Below are positions 1-7,275 of a stretch of 9,705 nt of DNA, one piece after another (within the stretch, counting starts at the first letter, position 1; every line of letters begins with the position of its first letter). A program made the translations under genes and the position numbers. This DNA comes from Mucilaginibacter sp. (GTDB taxonomy: Bacteria; Bacteroidota; Bacteroidia; Sphingobacteriales; Sphingobacteriaceae), in assembly GCA_028288315.1 (NCBI GenBank), contig JAQBNY010000276.1, forward strand, positions 1 through 9,705, read 5' to 3'. The notes below the pieces were generated by a model that searched no databases, was not told the origin of the DNA, and was given only the letters and a program-made list of their open reading frames with translations.

Positions 1-11
1 TTAGTTATTTA

Positions 12-19
12 TATATTTG
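12..19 (+). promoter_or_regulatory. Candidate Bacteroidota -7 promoter element for the ABC/TolC unit
   Basis: The octamer TATATTTG matches the Bacteroidota sigma-ABfr -7 consensus TAnnTTTG at every fixed position. It lies about 85 bases upstream of the ATPase start, which would give a leader of roughly 75-80 bases. The matching -33 element (TTTG) would fall to the left of the window and cannot be checked. The surrounding DNA is very AT-rich, so a chance match is possible. Confidence 0.4.
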
Positions 20-103
20 GTATATTATTGATGCTCTAATGCCAAAATCAAATCAAGAAATTGCAACCAGTAAACAACAATTCATAAATCTCAACCAATT
101 AAA

Positions 104-781
104 ATGTTATCACTTCAGCATATTTCAAAGTATTACCAGGTAGGCGGAAATAAGAATTTCGTTATAAACGACATTAGTTTAGATGTTGAAGAAGGCGAGT
201 TTGTATCTATAATGGGTCCATCGGGTTCAGGGAAATCAACTTTACTTAATATTATAGGCATGTTAGATGAACCATCTGCCGGTTATCATTATTTTGTAAA
301 CCAAGCCGTACATCAGCTTAAAGAAAGACAACGCTCAGCATTGTATAAACAATACATTGGCTTTGTTTTTCAGGCCTACCATTTAATTGATGAGCTTACC
401 GTTTACGAAAACATCGAGACCCCTTTAATCTATCAGGATGTAAAAGGATCTGAACGCAAGGCGATGGTGGCCGATATGCTTGATCGTTTCCAGATAGTAG
501 GTAAGAAAGACCTTTTTCCGGCACAGCTATCAGGCGGGCAACAGCAATTAGTGGGTATAGCCCGTGCCCTTATAGCAAAACCGAAACTATTATTAGCCGA
601 CGAGCCTACAGGTAACCTTAACTCTAAACAAGGAGAGGAGATAATGGAACTGTTTCGTAAGCTGAACAAAGAAGATGGCGTTACTATCATCCAGGTAACC
701 CATTCTGAGAAAAATGCTGAATATGGGTCGCATATTATTAACCTATTGGATGGAAGGGTTGAATCTTCAAAAAAATTCTGA
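104..781 (+). CDS. ABC transporter ATP-binding protein, MacB/LolD-type
   Basis: This is the cytoplasmic ATPase of an ABC exporter or lipoprotein-type transporter; it would hydrolyse ATP to drive a partner permease of the MacB/FtsX class. At 225 aa it has the usual length for the family. Visible motifs are Walker A GPSGSGKST (38-46), the Q-loop glutamine in FVFQ (Q90), the signature LSGGQQQ (142-148), Walker B LLLADEP (162-168, with D166 and catalytic E167) and the H-loop H200. Two positions differ from typical LolD/MacB: the arginine usual after the signature is Leu149, and the D-loop reads GNLN (Asn173) instead of GNLD. The core catalytic residues are intact. The ATG at 104 is the first in frame and begins directly with the expected MLSLQHISK beta-strand. 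A TolC-family gene follows after 13 bases, which points to an export role. No permease or membrane-fusion gene is present in the window, so the substrate is unknown. Confidence 0.93.
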   Translation: MLSLQHISKYYQVGGNKNFVINDISLDVEEGEFVSIMGPSGSGKSTLLNIIGMLDEPSAGYHYFVNQAVHQLKERQRSALYKQYIGFVFQAYHLIDELTVYENIETPLIYQDVKGSERKAMVADMLDRFQIVGKKDLFPAQLSGGQQQLVGIARALIAKPKLLLADEPTGNLNSKQGEEIMELFRKLNKEDGVTIIQVTHSEKNAEYGSHIINLLDGRVESSKKF

Positions 782-794
782 ACTATAACACAAA

Positions 795-2138
795 ATGCGA
801 TACTTAAAATTTATACTATTTAGTCTTATTACTGTACTACCGGCATTGGCGCATAGCCAAACTGCCATAGATAGCGTACTTACCCTGCAGCAATGCATTG
901 ATATTGCCATCAAAAATAACCTCGACGTAAAGAAGAGCGAGCTGCTGATGGAAACCTCTCATGTTAACTTAAACCAGGCAAGAGAAAATCTGTTACCTAC
1001 CATAAATGGTCAGGTAGACCATAGCATTAACAGTGGCCGTGGTATTGATCCATCAACCAACACTTATGTAAAGCAATCGTTTAAATCAGGTAACTACGGC
1101 TTAAGTAGCGACCTTACTGTATTTAGCGGCTTACAAAACCTTAATAGTATCAAACAAACATCCTTAGCTTACCAGGCCGGCAGAATGGATTTCCAACAGG
1201 CTAAAGACCAGGTTACCATTAATGTTATTACGGCTTATTTAGTGGTGCTGGATAATACAGAACTGTTAAATCAGGTTAAAAACCAGCTAATGGTGTCTAA
1301 AAAACAGGTAGAACGTTTAGAGATATTAGAGAAGGAGGGAGCTAATAAATTACCATCAGATCTTTACGATTTGAAAGGTACTTATGGTGATAACCAGTTA
1401 ACGGTAGTAAACACTTCCAATACTTTAAACACATCAAAGCTTAATTTACTGCAGATACTAAACATCCCATATAAGGAAAATATTACCCTGCAACCTATAA
1501 ATGCGGAAGAGCTTGCCAAGCAAACACCAAACTCGGCCGACCAGGTGTATGATATTGCTTTAAACCAGTTGGCTTATGTAAAAGCAGCCACTTTAAGGCG
1601 CCAAAGTGCCGAGAAGGGCGTAAGTGTTGCCAGAGGAAGTTTATTGCCTACAATATCTTTATTTGGCGGCATATCTACCAATTACTCCAGCGCGGCACAA
1701 ATTTCTGGCCAAAATATTAGCTATTATGATCAGTTTAAAAATAATTATGGTACGCAAGTGGGCGTAACTTTGAGGGTGCCGATTCTGAATTACTTTCAAA
1801 ACCGTAACAAGGTAGCCTTAGCCAAAATTCAATTGCAGAATAATATTTATATTGAGCAAACTACCAAGGTTCAACTAAAGCAAAATGTAGAGCAGGCATA
1901 TATGAACATGATTTCGGCTTACAATAGATACAACGTTTTGGTTGAACAAGTAAAAGCTTACACCGAATCATTCAGAACGGCAGAGATACGTTTCAATGCA
2001 GGTGTATTAACCTCTGTTGATTTTGTGGTTGCCAAAAATAACCTTGACAGGGCAAACCTTAACCTCATCAATGCCAGGTATGATTGCTTCATCTATAACA
2101 AAATATTAGATTATTACCAGGGTAAATTGACCTTATAG
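795..2138 (+). CDS. TolC family outer-membrane efflux channel
   Basis: The 447-aa product is an outer-membrane efflux protein (OEP/TolC family) that would form a trimeric channel spanning the outer membrane and periplasm. It has an N-terminal signal peptide (residues 1 to about 21, hydrophobic core FILFSLITVLPALA, likely cleaved near AHSQ). The mature protein shows the internal duplication of the family: two long helical repeats, each opening with a pattern like QCIDIAIKNN (33-42) and DIALNQLAYV (253-262) and each carrying an LLPTI strand entry (66-70 and 283-287). The C-terminal part has the usual RFNAGVLTSVDFVVAKNNL pattern (399-417). Length is normal for the family. It starts 13 bases after the ATPase stop and probably shares its transcript. 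It is followed by a strong terminator, so it is the last gene of that unit. Confidence 0.92.
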   Translation: MRYLKFILFSLITVLPALAHSQTAIDSVLTLQQCIDIAIKNNLDVKKSELLMETSHVNLNQARENLLPTINGQVDHSINSGRGIDPSTNTYVKQSFKSGNYGLSSDLTVFSGLQNLNSIKQTSLAYQAGRMDFQQAKDQVTINVITAYLVVLDNTELLNQVKNQLMVSKKQVERLEILEKEGANKLPSDLYDLKGTYGDNQLTVVNTSNTLNTSKLNLLQILNIPYKENITLQPINAEELAKQTPNSADQVYDIALNQLAYVKAATLRRQSAEKGVSVARGSLLPTISLFGGISTNYSSAAQISGQNISYYDQFKNNYGTQVGVTLRVPILNYFQNRNKVALAKIQLQNNIYIEQTTKVQLKQNVEQAYMNMISAYNRYNVLVEQVKAYTESFRTAEIRFNAGVLTSVDFVVAKNNLDRANLNLINARYDCFIYNKILDYYQGKLTL

Positions 2139-2188
2139 CATTTGCAATTATCAAATAATATTACTTTTATTGCAGTTAATAATACGAT

Positions 2189-2230
2189 ATCCGGTTTGCT
2201 ATTATAGTAAACCGGATTTTTATTTTTTTT
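2189..2230 (+). terminator. Intrinsic terminator after the ABC/TolC unit
   Basis: A 13-bp stem (2189-2201 with 2205-2217, one G-T wobble, otherwise perfect) closes on a three-base TTA loop and runs into a T-rich tract (2217-2230). It lies about 50 bases downstream of the TolC stop codon. There is no matching A-tract on its left side, so it should act in the + direction only. Confidence 0.88.
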
Positions 2231-2235
2231 AAAGC

Positions 2236-2267
2236 TTTCACTGTTTAACACAATTTATATACTTTTC
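2236..2267 (+). promoter_or_regulatory. Possible promoter of the small outer-membrane barrel gene
   Basis: TACTTTTC at 2260-2267 matches the Bacteroidota -7 consensus TAnnTTTG at all fixed positions but the last. A TTTC at 2236-2239 stands in the -33 position with a 20-base spacer. It lies between the preceding terminator and the ATG at 2290, so a promoter is expected here. The -33 match is imperfect. Confidence 0.33.
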
Positions 2268-2289
2268 TGTTCAACCTAAAAACAATCTT

Positions 2290-2895
2290 ATGAAAAAATT
2301 TATCCTTTCGCTTTCAATATTTTTAGCTGCAGCAACTGCTTCGCAGGCTCAGTTATTACCTAAATTTCAATTAGGCGTAAAAGGCGGTGTTAATTTAACC
2401 AGCCTTTCAAATTCAGGAAGTACATTTAATAGCAGTAACCGTGCGGGTTATTTAGGCGGCTTATGGGCACGCTTTGGCGCATTAGGCTTTAACTTTCAGC
2501 CAGAAGTTTATGTTACAAGCAAAAACGTTGATATAAATAGTTCAAACTCTACTGCCTCAGCACATGCTAAATTTACCAGTATTGATGTACCATTACTTTT
2601 TGGTGGCAAGGTTGGCGCGTTTGGCTTTGGTGGCAGGTTTTATACAGGCCCGTTAATGTCATTTGCTATTAATAAAGATCAAAATCTTGGTACAGCTTTT
2701 GGAAATGCTTCAAGTTTGAATTATAAAAGTTCAAATATTGCGTGGACATTAGGTGCCGGTGTTGACATCCGAAAAATATCTGTTGATCTGCGTTATGAGG
2801 CCGGTTTAACTAAGCAAAATTACTATGATGGTTCAACTAATTATAAAACCCGAGTTAGTTTATTTAACTTAAGTTTAGGTTACGCGTTCTTATAA
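2290..2895 (+). CDS. Small outer-membrane beta-barrel protein (PorT-like family)
   Basis: The 201-aa product begins with a clear signal peptide (MKKFILSLSIFLAAATASQA, cleavage predicted before Gln21). The mature part begins with LGVKGGVNLTSLS (28-40), the usual opening of the Bacteroidota 'outer membrane beta-barrel' domain (PF13568, called PorT-like). Alternating hydrophobic/polar strands rich in Gly and aromatic residues follow (for example FGFGGRFYTGPLMSF, 111-125, and ISVDLRYEAGL, 163-173). The last strand ends LFNLSLGYAFL, with a hydrophobic C-terminus typical of outer-membrane barrels. About eight strands are expected at this length. Its function is not known; PorT proper is part of type IX secretion, but most proteins with this domain are not, and nothing here links this one to secretion. 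It is flanked by terminators on both sides, so it is transcribed alone. Confidence 0.82.
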   Translation: MKKFILSLSIFLAAATASQAQLLPKFQLGVKGGVNLTSLSNSGSTFNSSNRAGYLGGLWARFGALGFNFQPEVYVTSKNVDINSSNSTASAHAKFTSIDVPLLFGGKVGAFGFGGRFYTGPLMSFAINKDQNLGTAFGNASSLNYKSSNIAWTLGAGVDIRKISVDLRYEAGLTKQNYYDGSTNYKTRVSLFNLSLGYAFL

Positions 2896-2918
2896 TTGAA
2901 ACAACTTTTTTAATAATG

Positions 2919-2949
2919 GGCTTGTGCATTGCACAGGCCTTTTTTGTTT
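2919..2949 (+). terminator. Intrinsic terminator after the beta-barrel gene
   Basis: A 9-bp stem (GGCTTGTGC at 2919-2927 with GCACAGGCC at 2931-2939, one T-G wobble) with an ATT loop is followed by six T residues and a further T-rich run. It starts about 25 bases after the stop codon of the barrel gene. Confidence 0.85.
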
Positions 2950-2970
2950 AGTAATATCTGGTTTAGATAT

Positions 2971-2978
2971 TATCTTTA
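2971..2978 (+). promoter_or_regulatory. Weak candidate -7 element for the GH9 gene
   Basis: TATCTTTA matches TAnnTTTG except at the last base and lies 21 bases before the ATG. No convincing -33 TTTG is found at the right distance; the nearest TTTG (2943-2946) gives a 24-base spacer and is part of the upstream terminator. A promoter must lie between the terminator and position 3000, but its exact place is uncertain. Confidence 0.25.
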
Positions 2979-2999
2979 TAGGGATAAACCACTCCAATT

Positions 3000-4781
3000 A
3001 TGTCACAAGCAAAACTTAAAGGAATTCTTTTTACTGTTGTGTTCACCACTGCTATTTACTGTACATTTAGCTTAAACGCGCAATCTGTAACAAGCAACGG
3101 GCAGGGAAGTATCCGCCTGAACCAAATTGGATTTTATCCCGGTGCAGCCAAAATTGCTGTTTTAACAAGCAGCAATACAGGTAAATTTTATATCCAGGAT
3201 AACAATAAGAAAACAGTTTATACAGGAGAGTTAAAATCATCGGCACAGCTTGCATTCTCAGGAAAGCTTACTACTATAGCCGATTTCTCCAGTTTCAAAA
3301 AACCGGGTAAGTATACACTATACGTGCGGGGAGTTGGCAATTCTTACCCATTCAATATTAAAGTATCTGTTCATAAAAACGTTGCCGATGCTACCATTAA
3401 AGCCTTTTACTTTCAACGGGCATCAATTCCGTTAGAAGAAAAATATGCCGGTAAATGGAATAGGGCAGAAGGGCATCCGGATGATAAAGTTTTGGTACAT
3501 GCATCTGCCGCGAGTGATAAGCGACCGGGGGGAACGGTAATATCAAGTCCGCGTGGTTGGTATGATGCCGGTGATTATAACAAATACATTGTAAACAGCG
3601 GTATAACTACATCAACATTGCTTTCTCTGTATGAGGACTTTCCTGAGTATATGAAAACCGTGAAACTCAATATCCCTGAAAGTAACAATCAATTGCCCGA
3701 TGTTTTGGATGAGGTTTTATGGAACTTGCGCTGGATGCTCACCATGCAGGACCCAAACGATGGCGGCGTATACCATAAGCTTACCAATCCCCGGTTTGAT
3801 GCGATGATAATGCCCGACAAAGCTACCGCCCCCAGGTATATTGTGCAGAAAGGCACAGCAGCCACATTGGATTTTGCCGCAGTTATGGCCCAGGCATCAC
3901 GCATATTTGAAAAATTCCCGCAGCAGTTACCGGGCCTTGCAGATTCTTGCATAAAAGCATCGGAAAATGCACATAAATGGGCGCTGAAAAATCCCACCGT
4001 TGTTTATGACCAGGACGCAATTAACAAGCAGTTTAAACCCGAGGTTGTAACCGGGGCATACGGCGACAAGACCTTTTCTGATGAATTTATTTGGGCCGCT
4101 GCAGAGCTGTATGTAACCACTGGCAAGGATGAGTATTACAATAAACTCAATTTAAGCGGCAATTATAAAATGCAAGTGCCATCATGGGCGCAGGTGAAAA
4201 TGTTGGGATATTATACGCTTGCCCAAAATTCAGGTATCCATATTGCAAATCATCCCGAACTGCAACGGATCAAACAACAGCTTTTAGCGTACGCTGACAC
4301 CTTGATTGAGGGAGCGAACAAAAACGCTTATAAAACTGTAATGACCAAGTCTGCAGCAAATTTTAACTGGGGCAGCAATAGTAATGCAGCTAACGAGGGC
4401 ATATTGCTGATAAAGGCTTATAAGCTATCGCACAATAAAAAATATCTCGATTACGCGTTGAGTAACCTCGATTATACTTTAGGCAGGAATGGCTCTGGCT
4501 ACTCGTATATTACCGGCTATGGAAGTAAAACGCCTATGCACCCGCATCATAGGCCATCGGTTGCTGATGGGATAATTGCCCCCATACCAGGCTTACTATC
4601 CGGCGGGCCTAACCCGGGCATGCAGGATGGCATTAAAGTGCCATCAATAGCACCAGATGAAGCTTTTATTGATGATGACCGTTCATACGCCACAAACGAG
4701 ATTGCCATTAACTGGAATGCACCAATGGCATACCTGGCAAACGCTATAGAGGCTTTGCAAAAACAGTTGACTATTAAATAG
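3000..4781 (+). CDS. Secreted glycoside hydrolase family 9 (endoglucanase-like)
   Basis: The 593-aa enzyme should hydrolyse beta-1,4-glucan links (cellulose oligomers, mixed-linkage glucan or xyloglucan backbone) with inversion, as known for GH9. An N-terminal signal peptide ends near LNAQ (25-28); Cys21 is not in a good lipobox. Residues about 36-122 form the Ig-like CelD_N domain (RLNQIGFYPG, 39-48). The (alpha/alpha)6 catalytic domain follows, with GWYDAGDYNKY (186-196) holding the paired aspartates D189 and D192, the second being the expected catalytic base. HPHHRPS (514-520) gives the conserved substrate-binding His/Arg. The motif starting F556-I-D558 and running through Y563 and E567 to N573-A574 fits the second GH9 signature exactly, E567 being the proton donor. 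There is no carbohydrate-binding module, dockerin or type IX sorting domain. No SusC/SusD genes are adjacent, so it is not in a visible polysaccharide-utilization locus. Exact substrate cannot be told from the sequence. Confidence 0.94.
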   Translation: MSQAKLKGILFTVVFTTAIYCTFSLNAQSVTSNGQGSIRLNQIGFYPGAAKIAVLTSSNTGKFYIQDNNKKTVYTGELKSSAQLAFSGKLTTIADFSSFKKPGKYTLYVRGVGNSYPFNIKVSVHKNVADATIKAFYFQRASIPLEEKYAGKWNRAEGHPDDKVLVHASAASDKRPGGTVISSPRGWYDAGDYNKYIVNSGITTSTLLSLYEDFPEYMKTVKLNIPESNNQLPDVLDEVLWNLRWMLTMQDPNDGGVYHKLTNPRFDAMIMPDKATAPRYIVQKGTAATLDFAAVMAQASRIFEKFPQQLPGLADSCIKASENAHKWALKNPTVVYDQDAINKQFKPEVVTGAYGDKTFSDEFIWAAAELYVTTGKDEYYNKLNLSGNYKMQVPSWAQVKMLGYYTLAQNSGIHIANHPELQRIKQQLLAYADTLIEGANKNAYKTVMTKSAANFNWGSNSNAANEGILLIKAYKLSHNKKYLDYALSNLDYTLGRNGSGYSYITGYGSKTPMHPHHRPSVADGIIAPIPGLLSGGPNPGMQDGIKVPSIAPDEAFIDDDRSYATNEIAINWNAPMAYLANAIEALQKQLTIK

Positions 4782-4792
4782 CAAACGATACA

Positions 4793-5905
4793 CTATACCG
4801 ATGTTATAGCGGTTATTACAAGAATTATAAAGAATGAAAGCCCAAATACAATTGAATACATAAAGGTTACACCTATCATTTTGCTTACTGTTCGCCAGCG
4901 GCTACGATTATATACTATCCGTAACGAGCGGTATATATACCAAATAATGGTTATTGTTGCTAAAGTTTGCAGCAAATCATTGATCGTATTCCAGCTTTCA
5001 GGAAGGATCATATTCAATAACATTATGAAAGTTAAAAACAAAAATAAGTAGCAGTGCAGGTGTATAGTGTAAATAATATGTTCAACATAAAATTTATGAT
5101 TATTCCAGAATGCTAATTTTAATATAAAAGCAAACATAGGTAACAGCAAAAACATCATTTTTGGTGCGTTATGTTTTAGGCCCTCTATTAAAATCTCGTT
5201 GGCATTCTTCCCCTGTTTCTTCCAGTCGAAATTCTTTTTAATCATATAGCGCTCCAGGCTATTGTCACGTTTATCAGCAGGGAGTTTACTTTGGTTGGCA
5301 AGGTATTCTTCGTAGCTTTTAAATTTATTGACATTATCGCTACCATAAAAAGTGAAGCCACCCTCATTATCCGCCTTCCTGTCTTTTACTTTTTCCGAAT
5401 CTTTTTTAAGGTCCGCATTTATTTCCTTAGCAATAGTATCTGGTATAAAAGCTTTTATTTTTTTAGACAATTCAGCTTTTTGCGCCGCACTAAGATTTTT
5501 ATTGGCATAAATACCTTTATCTATCGCTTTCTTAGCATTCTCCCTGCCTTTTTGCTCACTTTGCTTATTCTCTTTTGTATGAACAGTTTCCTGTTTCTTG
5601 CCCTGAAAGAAAATTACAAAAAACACAAGACTGATAAAAATGTACATCTTAACCGGATGCAGATATTGCGCCCTGCGGCCTACAAGATATTCGTTGGTAA
5701 GATGCCCCGGCTTAAAAAAAAGCGGCCTTAGTGTATGAAAAAACTGGTAATCAAAATGAAAATAATCGCTTACAGCATGGTTTATCATGTGGCCAAAGCT
5801 TTCTTTCATCTGCAGGTTTTCTTGCCCGCAGTTATGGCAAAATTTGCCCTCTAAGATAGTTCCACAGTTAAGGCAATCATTCTCGTGCCGGTAATGCTTT
5901 TTCAT
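4793..5905 (-). CDS. DUF3667 zinc-ribbon membrane protein
   Basis: This 370-aa protein matches the DUF3667 family of Bacteroidota; its function is unknown. The N-terminus carries a zinc ribbon of two CxxC pairs (C11/C14 and C23/C26, in CLNCG...FCHNCGQ). The family core follows, FDYQFFHTLRPLFFKPGHLT (51-70), then EYLVGRRAQYLHPVKMYIF (72-90) leading into the first membrane segment (about 85-101). Residues about 102-230 form a hydrophilic Lys/Glu-rich, mainly helical insert. Four further hydrophobic segments follow (about 248-267, 275-301, 310-326 and 342-367). The ATG at 5905 directly precedes the zinc ribbon, as in the family. It starts 40 bases after the nucleoside permease on the same strand and may be co-transcribed with it; a weak -7-like TACCTTTT lies in that gap. 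Its 3' end faces the GH9 gene. Confidence 0.85.
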   Translation of the reverse strand: MKKHYRHENDCLNCGTILEGKFCHNCGQENLQMKESFGHMINHAVSDYFHFDYQFFHTLRPLFFKPGHLTNEYLVGRRAQYLHPVKMYIFISLVFFVIFFQGKKQETVHTKENKQSEQKGRENAKKAIDKGIYANKNLSAAQKAELSKKIKAFIPDTIAKEINADLKKDSEKVKDRKADNEGGFTFYGSDNVNKFKSYEEYLANQSKLPADKRDNSLERYMIKKNFDWKKQGKNANEILIEGLKHNAPKMMFLLLPMFAFILKLAFWNNHKFYVEHIIYTIHLHCYLFLFLTFIMLLNMILPESWNTINDLLQTLATITIIWYIYRSLRIVYNRSRWRTVSKMIGVTFMYSIVFGLSFFIILVITAITSV

Positions 5906-5945
5906 TATAACTTACTACTGGAATTAATTGTAAAAGGTATTAAGT

Positions 5946-7205
5946 TTAAGCATGTTGTATTGCGTGCTTTAATGCTGCATTATGCTTGTATCTGAACACA
6001 AAAGGAAATATTATAGCAATAACTAAGGCGTAGCCGGCAAATGTTAACCATATGCCATGCCAGTCCTTGCTTTGATCGGCATGTGTAAAAAACTTCTGAA
6101 TAACGGCGCCGCTAATAATGCTGCCGAAAAATGCACCGAAGCCATTCACCATCATCATGAATAAGCCCTGCGCACTACCGCGGATCTCAGGCGCTGCCTG
6201 TGTTTCGACAAATAATGACCCCGAAATATTAAAGAAATCAAATGCCATACCATAAACGATACATGATAAAATAATCATCCACAGGCCACCTGCAGGGTCA
6301 CCAAAAGCAAAAAGTCCAAATCTTAATACCCAGGCCAGCATACTAAACAGCATCACATATTTAATTCCGAATTTGCGCAGGAAGAACGGAATTGCCAAGA
6401 TGAAAAGCGTTTCGGAGATCTGCGAAATAGACATGATAACAGCAGGGTATTTTACCGCCAACAGATCTTTATATTCTGGTACATTCTTAAAATCGTGGAT
6501 ATAAGTATCACCATAGGCGTTAGTTAGCTGCAACGCGGCACCTAAAAGCAGCGAAAAAGCAAAGAAAATAGCAAACCTTGGCGTTTTAAATAAAGCAAAA
6601 GCATTTAGCCCTAAACGGCTTGAAAACGATTTGTTGTTATCCTTATTTAAAAGAGGAGGGCATTTTGGTAAACTGAATGAATAAATACCTAATGCCAATG
6701 ATACGGCCGAAGCGATGTAAAATTGATTAGCAGATGTTTCGTTATGAGTAAGGCTCACTGTCCACAAGGCTACAATAAACCCAATTGTTCCCCAGGTGCG
6801 AATGGGGGGATATTCTTTTACAACATCGATATTTTGGCTCTTTAAAGCCGAATATGCCACTGTTATAGATAACGACAGAGTTGGCATGTAGAACATCATA
6901 TTAAGTAATATCACCCAAAAGAATGTATTAGGATCGGTTACCAATGGCAGTGAGAAGAGGGTTAAGGCTCCCAGAATGTGCATTGTGCCGTAAAGTTTTT
7001 CGGCATTGATAAACCTGTCTGCTATAATACCAGTAATAGTAGGCATGAAGATAGATGCGATACCCATAGTGGAGAAAATTGCTCCAAACTGTGCACCCGA
7101 CCATTGTTTATTTTGAAACCAGTAAGCTCCTATGGTAAGCAACCACGCCCCCCATATAAAAAATTGCATAAAATTCATCAGTATTAAGCGAAACTTAATA
7201 TTCAT
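5946..7205 (-). CDS. nupG: Nucleoside permease, NupG family (MFS, nucleoside:H+ symporter)
   Basis: The 419-aa product is a 12-helix inner-membrane transporter closely resembling E. coli NupG (418 aa), which imports purine and pyrimidine nucleosides with protons. Shared stretches recalled from the E. coli protein include the opening MNIKFRL..FMQFFIWGAWL, the MFS loop GIIADRF (59-65), PPIRTWGTIGFI (133-144), SISQISETLFIL (259-270) and FDFFNISGS (322-330). Residues that I recall as lining the nucleoside site in NupG have counterparts here: R136, T140, Q226, N229, Q262, E265, Y318, F322 and D323. This makes nucleoside transport likely rather than a generic MFS function. The ATG at 7205 gives an N-terminus that aligns with NupG. 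The gap to the preceding bifunctional-nuclease gene is 138 bases and contains a candidate promoter; DUF3667 follows after 40 bases. The related xanthosine permease XapB is the main alternative for specificity. Confidence 0.92.
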   Translation of the reverse strand: MNIKFRLILMNFMQFFIWGAWLLTIGAYWFQNKQWSGAQFGAIFSTMGIASIFMPTITGIIADRFINAEKLYGTMHILGALTLFSLPLVTDPNTFFWVILLNMMFYMPTLSLSITVAYSALKSQNIDVVKEYPPIRTWGTIGFIVALWTVSLTHNETSANQFYIASAVSLALGIYSFSLPKCPPLLNKDNNKSFSSRLGLNAFALFKTPRFAIFFAFSLLLGAALQLTNAYGDTYIHDFKNVPEYKDLLAVKYPAVIMSISQISETLFILAIPFFLRKFGIKYVMLFSMLAWVLRFGLFAFGDPAGGLWMIILSCIVYGMAFDFFNISGSLFVETQAAPEIRGSAQGLFMMMVNGFGAFFGSIISGAVIQKFFTHADQSKDWHGIWLTFAGYALVIAIIFPFVFRYKHNAALKHAIQHA

Positions 7206-7275
7206 ACAGTACTGGTTTAAACAAGTTAATTAGTTTTAAATTAAAAACGGAAAGTAATTAAATAAAGCGAAATGG

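Noticed and set aside
1..39. A short hydrophobic open frame (LVIYIFGILLML then stop) at the left edge, possibly the C-terminus of an upstream membrane protein.
   Set aside because: Only 12 residues are visible, the DNA is extremely AT-rich so hydrophobic codons arise by chance, and it overlaps the promoter-like element. It cannot be told from intergenic DNA without the sequence to the left.
3689..3997. A 102-codon - strand open frame inside the GH9 gene.
   Set aside because: It overlaps the GH9 catalytic domain, which is clearly the coding frame; the product shows no family pattern.
5291..5731. A 146-codon + strand open frame opposite the DUF3667 gene.
   Set aside because: It is antisense to a well-supported gene, its product is rich in Phe/Ile/Leu as expected for the reverse complement of Lys/Glu-rich codons, and it has no recognisable domain.
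5932..5939. TACCTTTT on the - strand in the 40-base gap before the DUF3667 gene, as a separate promoter.
   Set aside because: It has one mismatch to the -7 consensus and no TTTG or TTG at a suitable distance upstream. Co-transcription with nupG is simpler.
7207..7214. The palindrome CAGTACTG just before the nupG start codon.
   Set aside because: It is only 8 bases long, not repeated elsewhere that I can see, and such palindromes occur by chance.
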